64,000 bases of DNA from JAOUJD01 sp963841815 (GCA_963841815.1 CAWJEE010000011.1:62001-126000); one strand, 5' to 3'; positions 1 to 12,567 are shown, counted from the stretch's first letter. Notes: generated from the sequence alone by a model not told the origin. Numbers and translations: made by a program.

Positions 1-451
1 CCGAGTTCGATCGGCGCCGGGCGCTCGCCCATCTCGGTGTGGAACGCATGGGAACGCTCGACCGCGGCCGGCGCACCCGCTTCCGCCGATGCCGATGCCG
101 ATGCCGATGCCGCCGCCGGTGCACGGGTGCCGGAGACGGCGCCGCCTGCTGCGACGGCGCCGGCGATGGCGCGACCGCCGCCGGCGCCGGCGCCGGGGCG
201 GGCGCACCCGCCGCGGCGTCGAGCACGAGCAGCAGCACGCCCTCCGACACCTTGTCGCCTAGCTTGATCTTCAGTTCCTTCACGACGCCGGCGGCCGACG
301 ACGGAATCTCCATCGACGCCTTGTCGCTCTCGACAGTGACGAGCGACTGCTCCTTCGCCACCGTGTCACCGGGCTTCACGAGCACCTCGATGACCTCGAC
401 TTCCTTGAAGTCACCGATGTCCGGCACCTTCACTTCGACCAGTTGGCCCAT
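1..451 (-). CDS. aceF: Pyruvate dehydrogenase E2 (dihydrolipoyl acetyltransferase), N-terminal part
   Basis: The gene encodes the acetyltransferase core of the pyruvate dehydrogenase complex and is cut by the window start. Translation from the ATG at 451 gives a lipoyl domain of about 80 residues, starting MGQLVEVKVPDIGDF and carrying the lipoylation motif ESDKAS with the acceptor lysine near residue 45. An Ala/Pro-rich linker follows. Near position 120 the frame must shift by one base for the linker to continue as Ala/Ser repeats instead of an Arg/His run, which I read as a sequence error at a hexamer repeat. It lies 65 bp downstream of aceE on the same strand, the usual aceE-aceF order. A lipoyl domain could also begin an E3 subunit, but the position after aceE favours E2. 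Confidence 0.85.
   Translation of the reverse strand, partial: MGQLVEVKVPDIGDFKEVEVIEVLVKPGDTVAKEQSLVTVESDKASMEIPSSAAGVVKELKIKLGDKVSEGVLLLVLDAAAGAPAPAPAPAAVAPSPAPSQQAAPSPAPVHRRRHRHRHRHRRKRVRRPRSSVPMRSTPRWASARRRSNS
85..111. repeat. GCCGAT hexamer repeat within aceF linker
   Basis: Four perfect tandem copies of GCCGAT at 85-108, plus a partial fifth, lie in the aceF linker. In the frame that keeps the linker open they encode alternating Ser and Ala. Such repeats are prone to length change, and the apparent frame break in aceF sits beside this one. Confidence 0.8.
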
Positions 452-516
452 CTCCTCGGCCCTTTCTTGTCCGTTGTTCCCGCGTCGTCGTCGGCGCGAG
501 TGTCGCCGTGCCGTGC

Positions 517-3221
<2,705 letters not shown>

Positions 3222-3304
3222 TGCTGTCTCCTTGTCTGGATGCCGACCGATGCCGGCCCCGCCCGGAGCGCTACGTTGGTGCCCGGTGCGGTCGTGAAAA
3301 ACGG

Positions 3305-3333
3305 ACGATAACAGCCCCTTCTCGCTCTTTCAA
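3305..3333 (-). promoter_or_regulatory. Candidate sigma-70 promoter of aceE
   Basis: On the minus strand TTGAAA (3333-3328) and TATCGT (3310-3305) are separated by 17 bp. They sit about 85-110 bp upstream of the aceE start in the shared divergent region. The -35 is close to consensus and the -10 is weaker. The call is by eye. Confidence 0.4.
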
Positions 3334-3462
3334 ATAGTGGCGTGCGATTTCTTAATGCGGGATAACGAGAAGGCCGGCGAGAGAGATCGCGACGAACCGC
3401 CACCGATAATATGCCCAGCCTCGCGCCGCGGCGAGGCCGCGCGGCACACGACGCGCACGACG

Positions 3463-5846
3463 ATGGACACCACTCCGCCCCCCGCCCCCGATTCCGTCCT
3501 GCTCGCCTTCGACCGGATGGCGCGCGCGCGGAGCCGGCGGCCCGAACTCAGTCGCTACGCCTATCCGATCGCCATCGCGCTGCTCGCCGCGCTGCTCGCC
3601 GGGCTCGCGTACCTGATCGTCAACGAGGACCGCGAACTGCAGCGCGACTCGCTGAACCGCGACGTCGACACGCTCGTGCAGTCGATCTCGCTGCGGCTCG
3701 AGACGATGAGCGAGGCGGCGACCAAGATCGCGCTGAACGTCTCCGACGCCGGATTACAACGACCGCCGCTTCACCTCGGCGACCCGCGAGCTGATGCTCC
3801 AGAAGCAGGAGCTGATGCACATGGCCTTCGTCGACGCGCAGCAGCGCGTCCGCTGGTCGGTGGCATCGCCAGGCCCGCTCGGCGACACCACCCGCCCGCC
3901 GGACAGCGAGATCGGCGGCGACGAGGTGCGGGCGGCGATCGCGCACGCGCAGAAGTCGCATTCGGCGTTCTTCTCGCCGCCCTACGAGGACGTGTCGGGG
4001 CCGGCGGGCGGCGACAACGGCAGCCCGTTCACCGACCTCGTCGTGCCCGTGTTCCGCGAGGATGTCTACCTCGGGGCGATCCTCGCGCGCATTTCGCTGC
4101 CGCAGCTGCTGCGCGCCACGGTGAACCTCGAGCTCGCACGCAACTACCGGATCTCGCTGATCGACGATGCCGGGAAGGTGCTGGCGACGTCGACGCTGAG
4201 CGAGGCGCCGCCGGACGCCGCGCGCTACGCGGTGCCGATCGCGCTGCTGCCGGACGGGATCGCGATCGAGGCGTCGGCCTTCAAGCAACGTTCGCCGCTG
4301 CTCGGCAACGCGCTCGCCTGGCTCGTCGGCGGCCTCTCGCTGGTCGTCATGGCGACGCTCGTCGCACTCGCGCGGCGCGACGTGCGGCAGGCGCGCGTCG
4401 AGCGCGTGCTGCGCGCGGAGACGGCGTTCCGGCGCGCGATGGAGGACTCGCTGGCCACGGGCATGGAAGTGATCGATCGCGAGGGCGTCATCCGCCACGT
4501 CAACCCGGCCTTCTGCCAGATGACCGGGTGGTCCGCGAGCGAACTCGTCGGTCGCGGACCGCCCTTTCCCTACTGGCCCGCCGGCCAGTACGCCGAGCAT
4601 CACCGCCAGCTGTCCGTCACGCTCGCCGGCAAGGCGGCTCCGAGCGGCTTCGAATTGAAGGTGCAGCGCAAGGACGGCACGCTGTTCGACGCGCGGATGT
4701 ACGTCTCGCCGCTGCTGGCCGACGACGGCGAGCAGCTGGGCTGGATGTCGGCGATGGCCGACATCACCGAGCCGAAGCGCATCAGCGAGCAGCTCGCGCT
4801 CGCGCACGAGCGCTTCACCACGGTGCTGGAGTCGCTCGACGCGGCGGTGTCGGTGGTGGCCGGGCCCGACGGCGCGGAGCTGCTGTTCGCCAACCGCAGC
4901 TACCGCGACCTGTACGCGGCCGACGCGGCCGGCCACCGGCGGCTGCAGGGCGCGCTCGGCACCTCGACCGCGGGCGAGGTGTTCGACGGCGAGACGCAGC
5001 GCTGGTTCGACGTGCGGACGCGCGAAGTGCGCTGGGTCGACGGCCGCGACGTGCGCCTGCAGATCGCCACCGACATCACGGAACGCAAGGCCACCGAGGA
5101 CATCGTGCGCCAGCAGCAGGAGAAGGTGCAGCTGACGTCGCGCCTGATGACGATGGGCGAGATGGCCTCGTCGCTCGCCCACGAGCTGAACCAGCCGCTG
5201 ACGGCGATCAGCAACTACAGCCTCGGCACCGTGTCGCGCATCAAGGACGGCGGCGCGTCGGTCGACGACGTCCTGCCGGCGCTGGAGAAAGCCGCCGGAC
5301 AGGCGCAGCGGGCCGGGAACATCATTCGCCGCATCCGCGAGTTCGTGAAGCGCTCCGAGCCGCGGCGCCGGCCGACCCCGGCGGCGCGCGTGGTCGAGGA
5401 CAGCATCGGCTTCGCCGAGATCGAGGCGACCAAGCGCGGCATCGCGATCCGCACACAGCTGCCGCCGAACATGCCGCCGCTGGACGTCGATCCGATCCTG
5501 ATCGAGCAGTTGCTGCTCAACCTGCTGAAGAATGCCGTCGAGGCGATGGAAGGCGCGAAGGCTGCGGGTGATCGACCTGGTCGTGCGGCGCGTGGACGAC
5601 ATGGCCGAGTTCTCGGTGATCGACCACGGCACGGGCATTCCCGAGGCGCAGCGCGCCAGCCTGTTCCAGCCCTTCTTCAGCACGAAGTCGGAAGGCATGG
5701 GCATGGGCCTCAACATCTGCCGCTCGATCGTCGAGTTCCACCACGGCCGCCTCACCGTAGAGGAAAACCCCGAGGGCGGCTCGATCTTCCGCTTCACGCT
5801 TCCGCTTGCCCGTGAGCAGGCGGTCAACGACAATCCGCCCGCCTGA
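3463..5846 (+). CDS. PAS-domain membrane sensor histidine kinase
   Basis: This is the sensor half of a two-component pair. After the ATG at 3463 there is a membrane segment at about residues 32-53, a periplasmic region, a second membrane segment near residues 279-302, two PAS-like domains (about 325-435 and 450-540), an H-box SSLAHELNQPLTAISNYS with the phospho-accepting His near 571, and a HATPase domain with an N-box (LLNLLKNAVEAMEG) and a glycine motif (GMGMGLNICRSIV). Frame breaks near 3750 and 5567 are each fixed by removing one G, giving 794 codons. The response regulator begins 13 bp downstream. Position next to aceE suggests, but does not prove, a role in carbon or pyruvate sensing. 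Confidence 0.88.
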
Positions 5847-5859
5847 ACTGGAGCCGAAC

Positions 5860-6492
5860 GTGACTGAGAACGCTGAATCGCTGGGTGTGGTGTACGTCGT
5901 CGACGACGACGACGCGGTGCGCGACTCGCTGCAGTGGCTGCTCGAAGCAAGCCGCTACCGGGTCTTCGGATTCGAGAGCGCCGAGAAATTCCTCGCCGGC
6001 TACGACCCTGCCGCCATCGCGGTGGCGATCCTGGACGTGCGCATGCCGGGCATGAGCGGACTCGAGCTGCAGGAGGAACTGATCGCCCGCAAGGCGACCT
6101 TCCCGATCATCTTCATCACCGGCCACGGCGACGTTCCCATGGCGGTGAACACGATGAAGAAGGGCGCCGTCGACTTCATCGAGAAGCCGTTCGACCAGGC
6201 GGCCCTGAAGGCGCTGGTCGACCGCCTGCTCGTCGCGGCGCGTGAGACCGCGGCGGCCAACGAGCGGCAGAAGCTGAGCGAGGCGCTGCTCGCCAAGCTC
6301 ACGCCGCGCGAGGAGCAGGTGCTCGAACGCATCGTCGCCGGGCGGCTCAACAAGCAGATCGCCGACGACCTCGGCATCTCCATCAAGACGGTCGAGGCGC
6401 ACCGCGCCAACATCATGGACAAGGTGAACGCCAACACGGTGGCCGACCTGATGCGGATCGTGCTCTCCGGAGGCGGGCTCAAGCCTTCCTGA
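5860..6492 (+). CDS. FixJ/LuxR-type response regulator
   Basis: The partner of the preceding kinase. The protein has a receiver domain with acidic pocket VDDDDAV and phospho-acceptor Asp near residue 58 (ILDVRMPG), a conserved Lys in EKPF, and a C-terminal LuxR-type helix-turn-helix (LTPREEQVLERIVAG, then IKTVEAHRANIMDKV). The GTG at 5860 is chosen because GGAG lies 8 bases upstream and the receiver fold starts at once; an upstream ATG at 5806 would overlap the kinase. Length is 210 residues, normal for FixJ-like regulators. It probably controls transcription after phosphorylation by the kinase; targets cannot be read here. Confidence 0.9.
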   Translation: MTENAESLGVVYVVDDDDAVRDSLQWLLEASRYRVFGFESAEKFLAGYDPAAIAVAILDVRMPGMSGLELQEELIARKATFPIIFITGHGDVPMAVNTMKKGAVDFIEKPFDQAALKALVDRLLVAARETAAANERQKLSEALLAKLTPREEQVLERIVAGRLNKQIADDLGISIKTVEAHRANIMDKVNANTVADLMRIVLSGGGLKPS

Positions 6493-6540
6493 AGGAAGGA
6501 GGGTTCGACAAAGCTCTCCGGCCGCCTGATGTAGTCGCGG

Positions 6541-6728
6541 GGAGTGGCCGGTAGCGCTGCCCGCGCCCTGCTGAGGCGGTCGACGCTGCGCGCCGACTTC
6601 CCTGCGCTGCTCGACGAGGCCGGCGGCCAACGAGGGCCAACACACGGCACTCGTTGGCCGAAAGCCCCGGCCTCGCCTGCGCTGCTCGGCGCCTCCGAAG
6701 GCGCGCGGGCAGCGCTACCGGCCACTCC
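6541..6728. repeat. Long nested inverted repeat in the gap before folD
   Basis: A perfect 26-bp inverted repeat has arms at 6541-6566 and 6703-6728. Nested inside is an 11-bp inverted repeat (6624-6634 with 6650-6660) and a GAGGCCGG/CCGGCCTC pair. The whole block can fold as one long branched hairpin. The gap 6493-7088 holds no gene I can support. Its open frames are low-complexity readings rich in Arg and Ala. Confidence 0.75.
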
Positions 6729-6771
6729 TTCGAGACGCCTTGCGCATTGCCTACTGAAAGACGACGCTGCT

Positions 6772-7003
6772 GGACGGCGGGCGGCACCCGGCGGGCGCGC
6801 CTTCGGCGGCGGCGAGCAGCGGAGCCGAGGGGCGGCGCGCGTCAGCGCGCTCGTCTTCTGACTCCCGGCGGCGTGTTCGAGCAGAGCGAACGCAGTGAGC
6901 GACGCGAGTTCCGCCGGGCGCCCCTCGGCGAGCAGCGGAGCGGAGTCGGCGCGCAGCGCCGACCGCCGTCGCAGGCGCGCCCGCCGGGTGCCGCCCGCCG
7001 TCC
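6772..7003. repeat. Second long inverted repeat (31-bp perfect arms) before folD
   Basis: Arms at 6772-6802 and 6973-7003 are perfect reverse complements over 31 bp. Between them the word GCGAGCAGCGGAGC occurs twice in direct orientation (near 6817 and 6939). The block abuts the folD leader, where CTAAAATG at 7050-7057 offers a -10-like TAAAAT. I see no transposase and no obvious target duplication. Confidence 0.7.
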
Positions 7004-7088
7004 TCGCCGAGAGCCGAGAGCCGGCCTTCGCAGGGCGATCGTTGGCAGGCCCTAAAATGCCCGGCTGTCTTCGCAGGAGTAGTCCGTC

Positions 7089-7951
7089 ATGACGGCTCGC
7101 ATCATCGACGGCAAGGCGCTTGCAGCAACGACCCGCGCCGGCCTCGTCCACCGCATCCAGACGCTCACCGCCGCGGGCCACCCGCCGGGCCTCGCGGTCA
7201 TCCTCGTCGGCGAGGACCCGGCGTCCGCCGTGTACGTGCGCAACAAGGTGAAAGCGTGCGAGGAGATCGGCATCCGTTCATTCTTCACGCGGCTGCCGGC
7301 CGAGACGACCGAGTCCGAGCTGCTCGGCCACATCGCCCGGCTGAACGCCGACGCCGCGGTGCACGGCATCCTCGTGCAGCTGCCGCTGCCGAAGCACCTC
7401 GACGCACAGAAGATCCTCGAGACGATCGCCTTCGACAAGGACGTCGACGGCCTGCACGCGATGAACGCCGGGCTGACGCTGATGGGCACGCCGCACTTCC
7501 GCTCGTGCACTCCGTACGGCGTGATGAAGATGCTGGAGTCGATCGACTACCCGGTCGCCGGCTGCCACGCGGTCGTGCTCGGCCGCTCGAACATGGTCGG
7601 CAAGCCGATGGCGATGCTGCTGCTCGCCGCCAACGCCACCGTCACGATCGCCCACTCGAAGACGCGCGACCTCGGCGCCATCACCCGCCAGGCCGACGTG
7701 CTCGTCGCCGCGGTCGGCCGGCGCAACCTCGTCACCGCCGACATGGTCAAACCCGGCGCGGTCGTCATCGACGTCGGCACCAACAGGACGCCCGAGGGCA
7801 AGCTCGCCGGCGACGTCGACTTCGACGGCGTGAAGGACGTCGCGGGCTGGATCTCGCCGGTGCCCGGCGGGGTCGGGCCGATGACGATCACGATGCTGCT
7901 CGTCAACACGGTCGAGGCGGCGGAACGCCGACGTGCAGGCGCATCCGGTAG
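7089..7951 (+). CDS. folD: Methylenetetrahydrofolate dehydrogenase/cyclohydrolase
   Basis: A bifunctional enzyme of one-carbon metabolism that interconverts methylene-, methenyl- and formyl-tetrahydrofolate with NADP. The ATG at 7089 begins MTARIIDGKALAATT. Family motifs are present: YVRNKVKACEEIGI with the catalytic Lys near residue 55, HGILVQLPLP, the NADP-binding GRSNMVGKPMA, and near the end PGGVGPMTITMLL. The original frame has no stop and runs on into prlC, which would be an odd fusion. A one-base shift near 7925 gives a TAG at 7949-7951 and a 287-residue protein, the usual length. I favour this reading; the exact C-terminus is uncertain. Confidence 0.88.
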
Positions 7952-8021
7952 CGCCGATCGCCTTCCCTGCGGGACGGCGCCGCGCCAGGCCGCCGCCTGC
8001 CGCGCTGGAACACACAACACC

Positions 8022-10066
8022 ATGGAACAACAGACGAACCCCCTCCTCGACTTCTCCGGCCTGCCGCGCTTCGACGCGATCGAGCCCGTCCACGTCACGC
8101 CAGCCGTCGACGCCCTGCTGCAGCAGGCGCGCGACGTCGTGCGGCAGGTCACCGACCCGAAGACACCGGCTTCGTGGGACGCGATCGTCGAGCCGCTCGA
8201 CGACGCCACCGACCGCCTCGGCCGGGCCTGGGGCGCGGTGTCGCACCTGAACGCGGTCGTCGACACGCCGGAATTGCGCGAGCAGTACAACGTCAACCAG
8301 CCGAAGCTGACGGCGTTCTTCACCGAGCTGTCCCAGAACGAAGCGCTGTACGCGCGCTTCAAGGAACTGGCCGCGCTGCCGGACTTCGCGTCCTGGCCCG
8401 CGGCACGACGCAAGGTGGTCGAGAACGAGCTGAGGGACTTCCGCCTCGGCGGCGCCGAACTGCCGGCCGACCGCAAGCAGCGCTTCAAGGAGCTGCGCCG
8501 AGCGCGAGGCGCAGGTGTCGACGCGCTTCGCCGAGAACGTGCTCGATGCGATCAACGCGTTCGCGCTCTACGTCGACGACGCGAAGGCGCTCGCGGGCGT
8601 GCCGGAAGACGCGGTCCAGATGTTCGCGGAAGCGGCGGCCGCCGAAGGCCGCGCCGGCTACAAGGTCTCGCTGCAGTACCCGAGCTACGCGGCGATCGTC
8701 GACTACGCCGACGACCGGGCGCTGCGCCAGCAGCTGTATCGCGCGTACGTCACCAAGGCATCGGAGTTCGGCAAAGCCTGAGTGGAACAACGGACCGCTG
8801 ATGGTCGAGCTGCTGTCGCTGCGGCAGGAGCACGCGCGACTGCTCGGGTACGCGAGCTTCGCCGAGGTGTCGCTGGTGCCGAAGATGGCCGACCGGCCGT
8901 CGGAAGTGCTCGACTTCCTGCGCGACCTCGGGCGCCGCGCCCGACCGTACGCCGAGCGCGACGTGCGCGAAGTCCGCGAGTTCGCGGCCAGCACGAACTC
9001 GGTATCGCGGACCTGCAGCCATGGGACTTCTCGTACGCGAGCGAGAAGCTGCGCGAGGCGCGCTACGCGTACTCGGAGCAGGAGCTGAAGAAGTACTTCA
9101 CCGAGCCGCGGGTGCTGGCGGGCCTGTTCAGGGTGATCGAGACGCTGTTCTCCGTCGCGATCCGCGAGGACGCGGCGCCGGCGTGGCACCCGGACGTGAA
9201 GTTCTTCCGCATCGAGGACCTGCAGGGCCAGCTGATCGGCCAGTTCTACCTCGATCTCTACGCGCGCGACCACAAGCAGGGCGGCGCGTGGCAGGACGAC
9301 GCACGCTCGCGCCGCGGCCGTCGGCCCGGGCTGCCAACGCCGGTGTCGTACCTGACGTGCAATTTCTCGCGGCCGGTCGGCGGCAAGCCCGCGACCTTCC
9401 AGCACGACGAGGTGCTGACACTGTTCCACGAGTTCGGCCACGGGCTTCACCACATGCTGACCCGCGTCGACGAACCGTCGGTGTCCGGCATTCACGGCGT
9501 CGAGTGGGACGCGGTCGAGCTGCCGTCGCAGTTCATGGAGAACTTCGCCTGGGAGTGGGAAGTCCTGCAGCTGCTGACCGAGCACGCCGACACCGGCGAG
9601 AAGCTGCCGCGCGTGCTGTTCGACAAGATGATCGCGGCGCGCAACTTCCAGAGCGGCTTCTACACGATGCGGCAGATCGAGTTCTCGCTGTTCGACATGC
9701 GGCTGCACGGCGGCCCACCGCCCGCCACGGAGCGCGACGTGATGGCGCAACTCGACGAGATCCGGCGCGAGGTGGCGGTGCTGCAGCCGCCCGAGTACAA
9801 CCGCTTCCCGCACGCGTTCTCGCACATCTTCGCGGGCGGCTACGCGGCCGGCTACTACAGCTACAAGTGGGCCGAAGTGCTGTCGGCCGACGCCTACTCT
9901 GCGTTCGAGGAAGGCGGCGTGCTCGAACCCGGCGATCGGTCGCCGCTTCCACGACGAGATCCTCGCGGTCGGCGGCAGCCGCCCGGCGATGCAGTCGTTC
10001 GTCGCGTTCCGCGGGCGCAAGCCGACGATCGATGCCTTGCTGCGCCACCACGGCATGGTGAACTGA
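8022..10066 (+). CDS. prlC: Oligopeptidase A (M3 family zinc metallopeptidase)
   Basis: A cytoplasmic peptidase that degrades oligopeptides, including signal-peptide fragments. The start at 8022 is MEQQTNPLLDFSGLP. The zinc site HEFGHGLHH lies near residues 468-476, with the third ligand Glu in WDAVELPSQF about 25 residues later. Frames change near 8500, 8778, 8990 and 9945. Three of these are repaired by removing one base and the one near 8990 by adding one, which together give 681 codons, normal for PrlC. It ends at the TGA at 10064-10066. It follows folD, an arrangement I recall from Burkholderiales. Confidence 0.9.
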
Positions 10067-10085
10067 GCCTCGGCCGGCCCGCCGC

Positions 10086-10935
10086 TCACGCGACCGGCGG
10101 CCCGCCCCACAGCCACGCCGCGCCCCGCACGCCGCTCGAGTCGCCGTGCACGTGCTTCGCGAGGCGGGTGGCGACGTGATCGGAGAAGACGTGCTCGCGC
10201 CAGAGCCGCGGCACGTTCGCGTACAGGCGATCGACGTTCGACACGCCGCCGCCGAGCACGATCACGTCCGGATCGAGCAGGTTGATGACGCCGGCCAGCG
10301 CGCGCGCCAGCCGGGCCTCGTAACGCGCGATCGCACGTCCACGGCCGTTCCGCCCTCGCGCTCGAGCGCCGGGCCGCACAGGTAGGTCTCGATGCAGCCG
10401 GCGCGACCGCAGTAGCAGGGCCGCAGCGGGAGGTCGTCGCCGGCCGGCAGCGGCAGCGGGTTGTGGCCCCACTCCCCCGCGATGGCGTTGGCGCCGTCCA
10501 GCACGCGCCCGTCCAGACACGATCCCGCCGCCGACGCCGGTGCCGAGGATCACGCCGAACACGACGCGCGCGCCGCGGCCCGCGCCGTCGACGGCTTCCG
10601 AGAGCGCGAAGCAGTTGGCGTCGTTGGCGAGTCGAACCGGCCGCCCCAGCGCTGACCTCCAGGTCGCCCTGCAACGGCTGGCCGATGAGGCAGGTCGAGT
10701 TGGCGTTCTTCACGAGCCCGCTGACGCGCGAGATCGCGCCGGGAATTCCGACGCCGACGGTGGCACGAGCGCCGGATTCGGACTCGAGCGCAGCGACCAG
10801 GGACGCGATGGCCTCGACGGTGGCGCGATAGTCGCCTTTCGGCGTCGGCACGCGCCGGCGCACGCGTTCGCGGCCGGCGTCGTCCATCGCGATGCCTTCG
10901 ATCTTGGTGCCGCCGAGGTCGATGCCGATGCGCAT
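10086..10935 (-). CDS. mak: ROK-family sugar kinase, fructokinase (Mak) type
   Basis: An ATP-dependent sugar kinase, probably phosphorylating fructose. MRIGIDLGGTKIEGIAMDD starts at 10935 with the ATP-binding DLGGTK motif. Further motifs are VGVGIPGAIS, LANDANC, a GEWGHN sugar-binding site with its His, the ROK zinc motif CYCGRAGCIE, and a C-terminal HGDSSGVRGAAWLW that closely recalls E. coli Mak. Frames break near 10645, 10517 and 10345. At the last one about 20 residues expected between the zinc motif and the helix ARYEARLARAL are also missing, so this may be a small deletion as well as an indel. It converges on prlC with 19 bp between. Confidence 0.85.
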
Positions 10936-11124
10936 GAAGCCGATGCTACTGGTTCGGCGACGGCCGTTCGCCGCTCGAAGCTCGCCTTGCCGCCGGTCAA
11001 CCGCGGACGCGCGCCGCAACGAAACGCGCTTCCGCCTCGATGCCGCGACCTCTAAACTCGCGCCTTCGGGTCGGCACGGTGCTCATTCCTTCGGCCCTCA
11101 ACACTCTCGCCGCACAGGAACTCC

Positions 11125-11777
11125 ATGAACCGACCTTCCGACTGGCTCCACTGGCCGTCATCGTGATGCTCGCGGCGCGCGATCGCCCAGCGTCGCGCAG
11201 GTGGCCGCGCCGCCCGCCGCTCCGGCGGCCGCCCCGGTCGCCACGTCGCCGGCCAAGAAGGAACTGGTGAAGAAGGCCCTGCAACTGCAGCAGGCCGGCA
11301 TCGAAGGCATCGGTGTCGCCATGGCCAACCAGACCGCGCGGTCAGTTGCTGCAGATCGTCACGCCGGCCATCACGCGCCTGCCCGAGGACAAGCGCCAGG
11401 GTGTGGCCACCGAACTGCAGGCGGAGGTGCGGAAGTTCCAGGGCGAGGTGGCGCCGATCCTGCGCGCGAGCGCGACGAAGTGGGCGCCATCGACGCTCGG
11501 CACCGCGCTCGAGGAGAAGCTCACCGAGGACGAGCTGAAGACGTTGGTCGCGTGGCTCGAGTCGCCGGTCAGCCGCAAGTATCAGCAGCTCTCCGGAGAG
11601 GCGCAGCAGGCGCTGACGCAGAAGATCGTCGCCGAGACCCGGCCGCAGATCGAGCCCAAGCTGAAGGCGCTCGAGCAGGCGATGATGGCCAAGCTCAAGG
11701 CGGCATCGGCGGCTCCGTCACCGACGGCGCCGGCGCCGGCCGCGCCGAAACCCGCCGAGTCGTCGCCGAAGAAGTAG
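11125..11777 (+). CDS. Exported DUF2059-like protein
   Basis: A predicted exported protein of unknown function. The ATG at 11125 follows AGGAA. A hydrophobic signal segment (FRLAPLAVIVMLAA) then leads to an Ala/Pro-rich stretch and the DUF2059-like core KKALQLQQAGIEG, then LLQIVTPAITRLPEDKRQ and ELKTLVAWLESPVSRKYQQL. The C-terminus is Ala/Pro/Lys-rich. The frame changes shortly after the start, near 11180 and near 11340, so the N-terminal join is reconstructed and approximate (about 217 residues if the net change is one missing base). Family assignment is by recognition of the core motif. It diverges from mak. Confidence 0.65.
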
Positions 11778-11811
11778 CGACGCTCGTCGCGGTCCCAACG
11801 TCCACGAAGGA

Positions 11812-11837
11812 GCCGAGGGCGGCTGCCCGTCCTCGGC
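11812..11837 (+). terminator. Hairpin downstream of the DUF2059 gene
   Basis: GCCGAGG at 11812-11818 pairs perfectly with CCTCGGC at 11831-11837 about 35 bp after the stop. No T run follows directly, so termination is possible but unproven. Confidence 0.35.
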
Positions 11838-11903
11838 GCGGCACCGGCCTATTGGCCTATTAGGAAAATTGAATTGGAGCAAAGATAGTCGATAGCCTCA
11901 GAC

Positions 11904-11955
11904 TTCGTCCTGTTCGGAATTCATTCCCCCTCACCAATCGATCCAACAGGACGAA
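11904..11955 (+). promoter_or_regulatory. Hairpin that could mask the ahpC ribosome binding site
   Basis: TTCGTCCTGTT at 11904-11914 is an exact reverse complement of AACAGGACGAA at 11945-11955. The right arm contains the AGGA of the ribosome binding site, ending four bases before the ahpC ATG at 11960. In RNA the pairing would sequester the site. A -35-like TTGAAT about 17 bp from ATAGCC lies upstream near 11870-11900, but I am not confident in it. Confidence 0.5.
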
Positions 11956-11959
11956 AGCA

Positions 11960-12523
11960 ATGGCAATCATCAATACCCAGGTCCAGCCCTTCAAGGCCCA
12001 GGCGTTCCACAACGGCAAGTTCGTCGAGGTCACCGACCAGTCGCTCAAGGGCAAGTGGTCCGTGTTCGTCTTCATGCCGGCGGCGTTCACGTTCAACTGC
12101 CCGACCGAGGTCGAGGATGCGGCGGACAACTACCACATGTTCCAGTCGCTCGGCGCCGAGGTGTACATCGTCACGACCGACACGCACTTCGCGCACAAGG
12201 TGTGGCACGAGACCAGCCCGGCGGTGAAGAAGGCGAAGTTCCCGCTGGTCGGCGACCCGACCCACACGCTGACGCGGATGTTCGGCGTGCACATCGACGA
12301 GGAAGGCCTGGCGCTGCGCGGCACCTTCGTCGTCAACCCCGACGGCGTGGTCAAGACCGCCGAGATCCACGACAACGCGATCGCGCGCGACGTCAAGGAA
12401 ACGCTGCGCAAGCTGCAGGCCGCGCAGTACGTCGCGAAGAACCCGGGCCAGGTCTGCCCTGCCAAGTGGCAGGAAGGCGCGAAGACGATCGCGCCGTCGC
12501 TCGACCTCGTCGGCAAGATCTAG
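11960..12523 (+). CDS. ahpC: Alkyl hydroperoxide reductase subunit C (typical 2-Cys peroxiredoxin)
   Basis: A cytoplasmic peroxidase that reduces hydrogen peroxide and organic peroxides and is recycled by AhpF. The 187-residue length is typical. The peroxidatic Cys is near residue 47 in AAFTFNCPTEVED, and the resolving Cys near 166 in GQVCPAKW. The first motif reads FNCP where many homologues have FVCP. The ATG at 11960 has AGGA upstream. The open frame is intact. ahpF follows 70 bp downstream, so the two are probably co-transcribed, with a strong hairpin between them. Confidence 0.95.
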   Translation: MAIINTQVQPFKAQAFHNGKFVEVTDQSLKGKWSVFVFMPAAFTFNCPTEVEDAADNYHMFQSLGAEVYIVTTDTHFAHKVWHETSPAVKKAKFPLVGDPTHTLTRMFGVHIDEEGLALRGTFVVNPDGVVKTAEIHDNAIARDVKETLRKLQAAQYVAKNPGQVCPAKWQEGAKTIAPSLDLVGKI

Positions 12524-12541
12524 TCATTCCTCGCGTTGAAT

Positions 12542-12567
12542 GCGCCGCCGGCATCCGCCGGCGGCGC
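12542..12567 (+). terminator. Strong GC hairpin between ahpC and ahpF
   Basis: A perfect 10-bp stem (12542-12551 with 12558-12567) and 6-base loop lie 18 bp after the ahpC stop. No T run follows. It could attenuate read-through or stabilise the ahpC 3' end so that AhpC is made in excess of AhpF. Confidence 0.5.

Noticed and set aside
85..111. Tandem repeats as a possible CRISPR or regulatory array
   Set aside because: The six-base units are part of the aceF linker and have no spacers.
3620..5950. A long minus-strand frame opposite the histidine kinase
   Set aside because: It is Arg/His-rich and has no recognisable motif, as expected for an antisense shadow in GC-rich DNA.
11860..11905. OxyR binding site upstream of ahpC
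   Set aside because: GATAG words are present but do not keep the ATAG/CTAT spacing of known sites.
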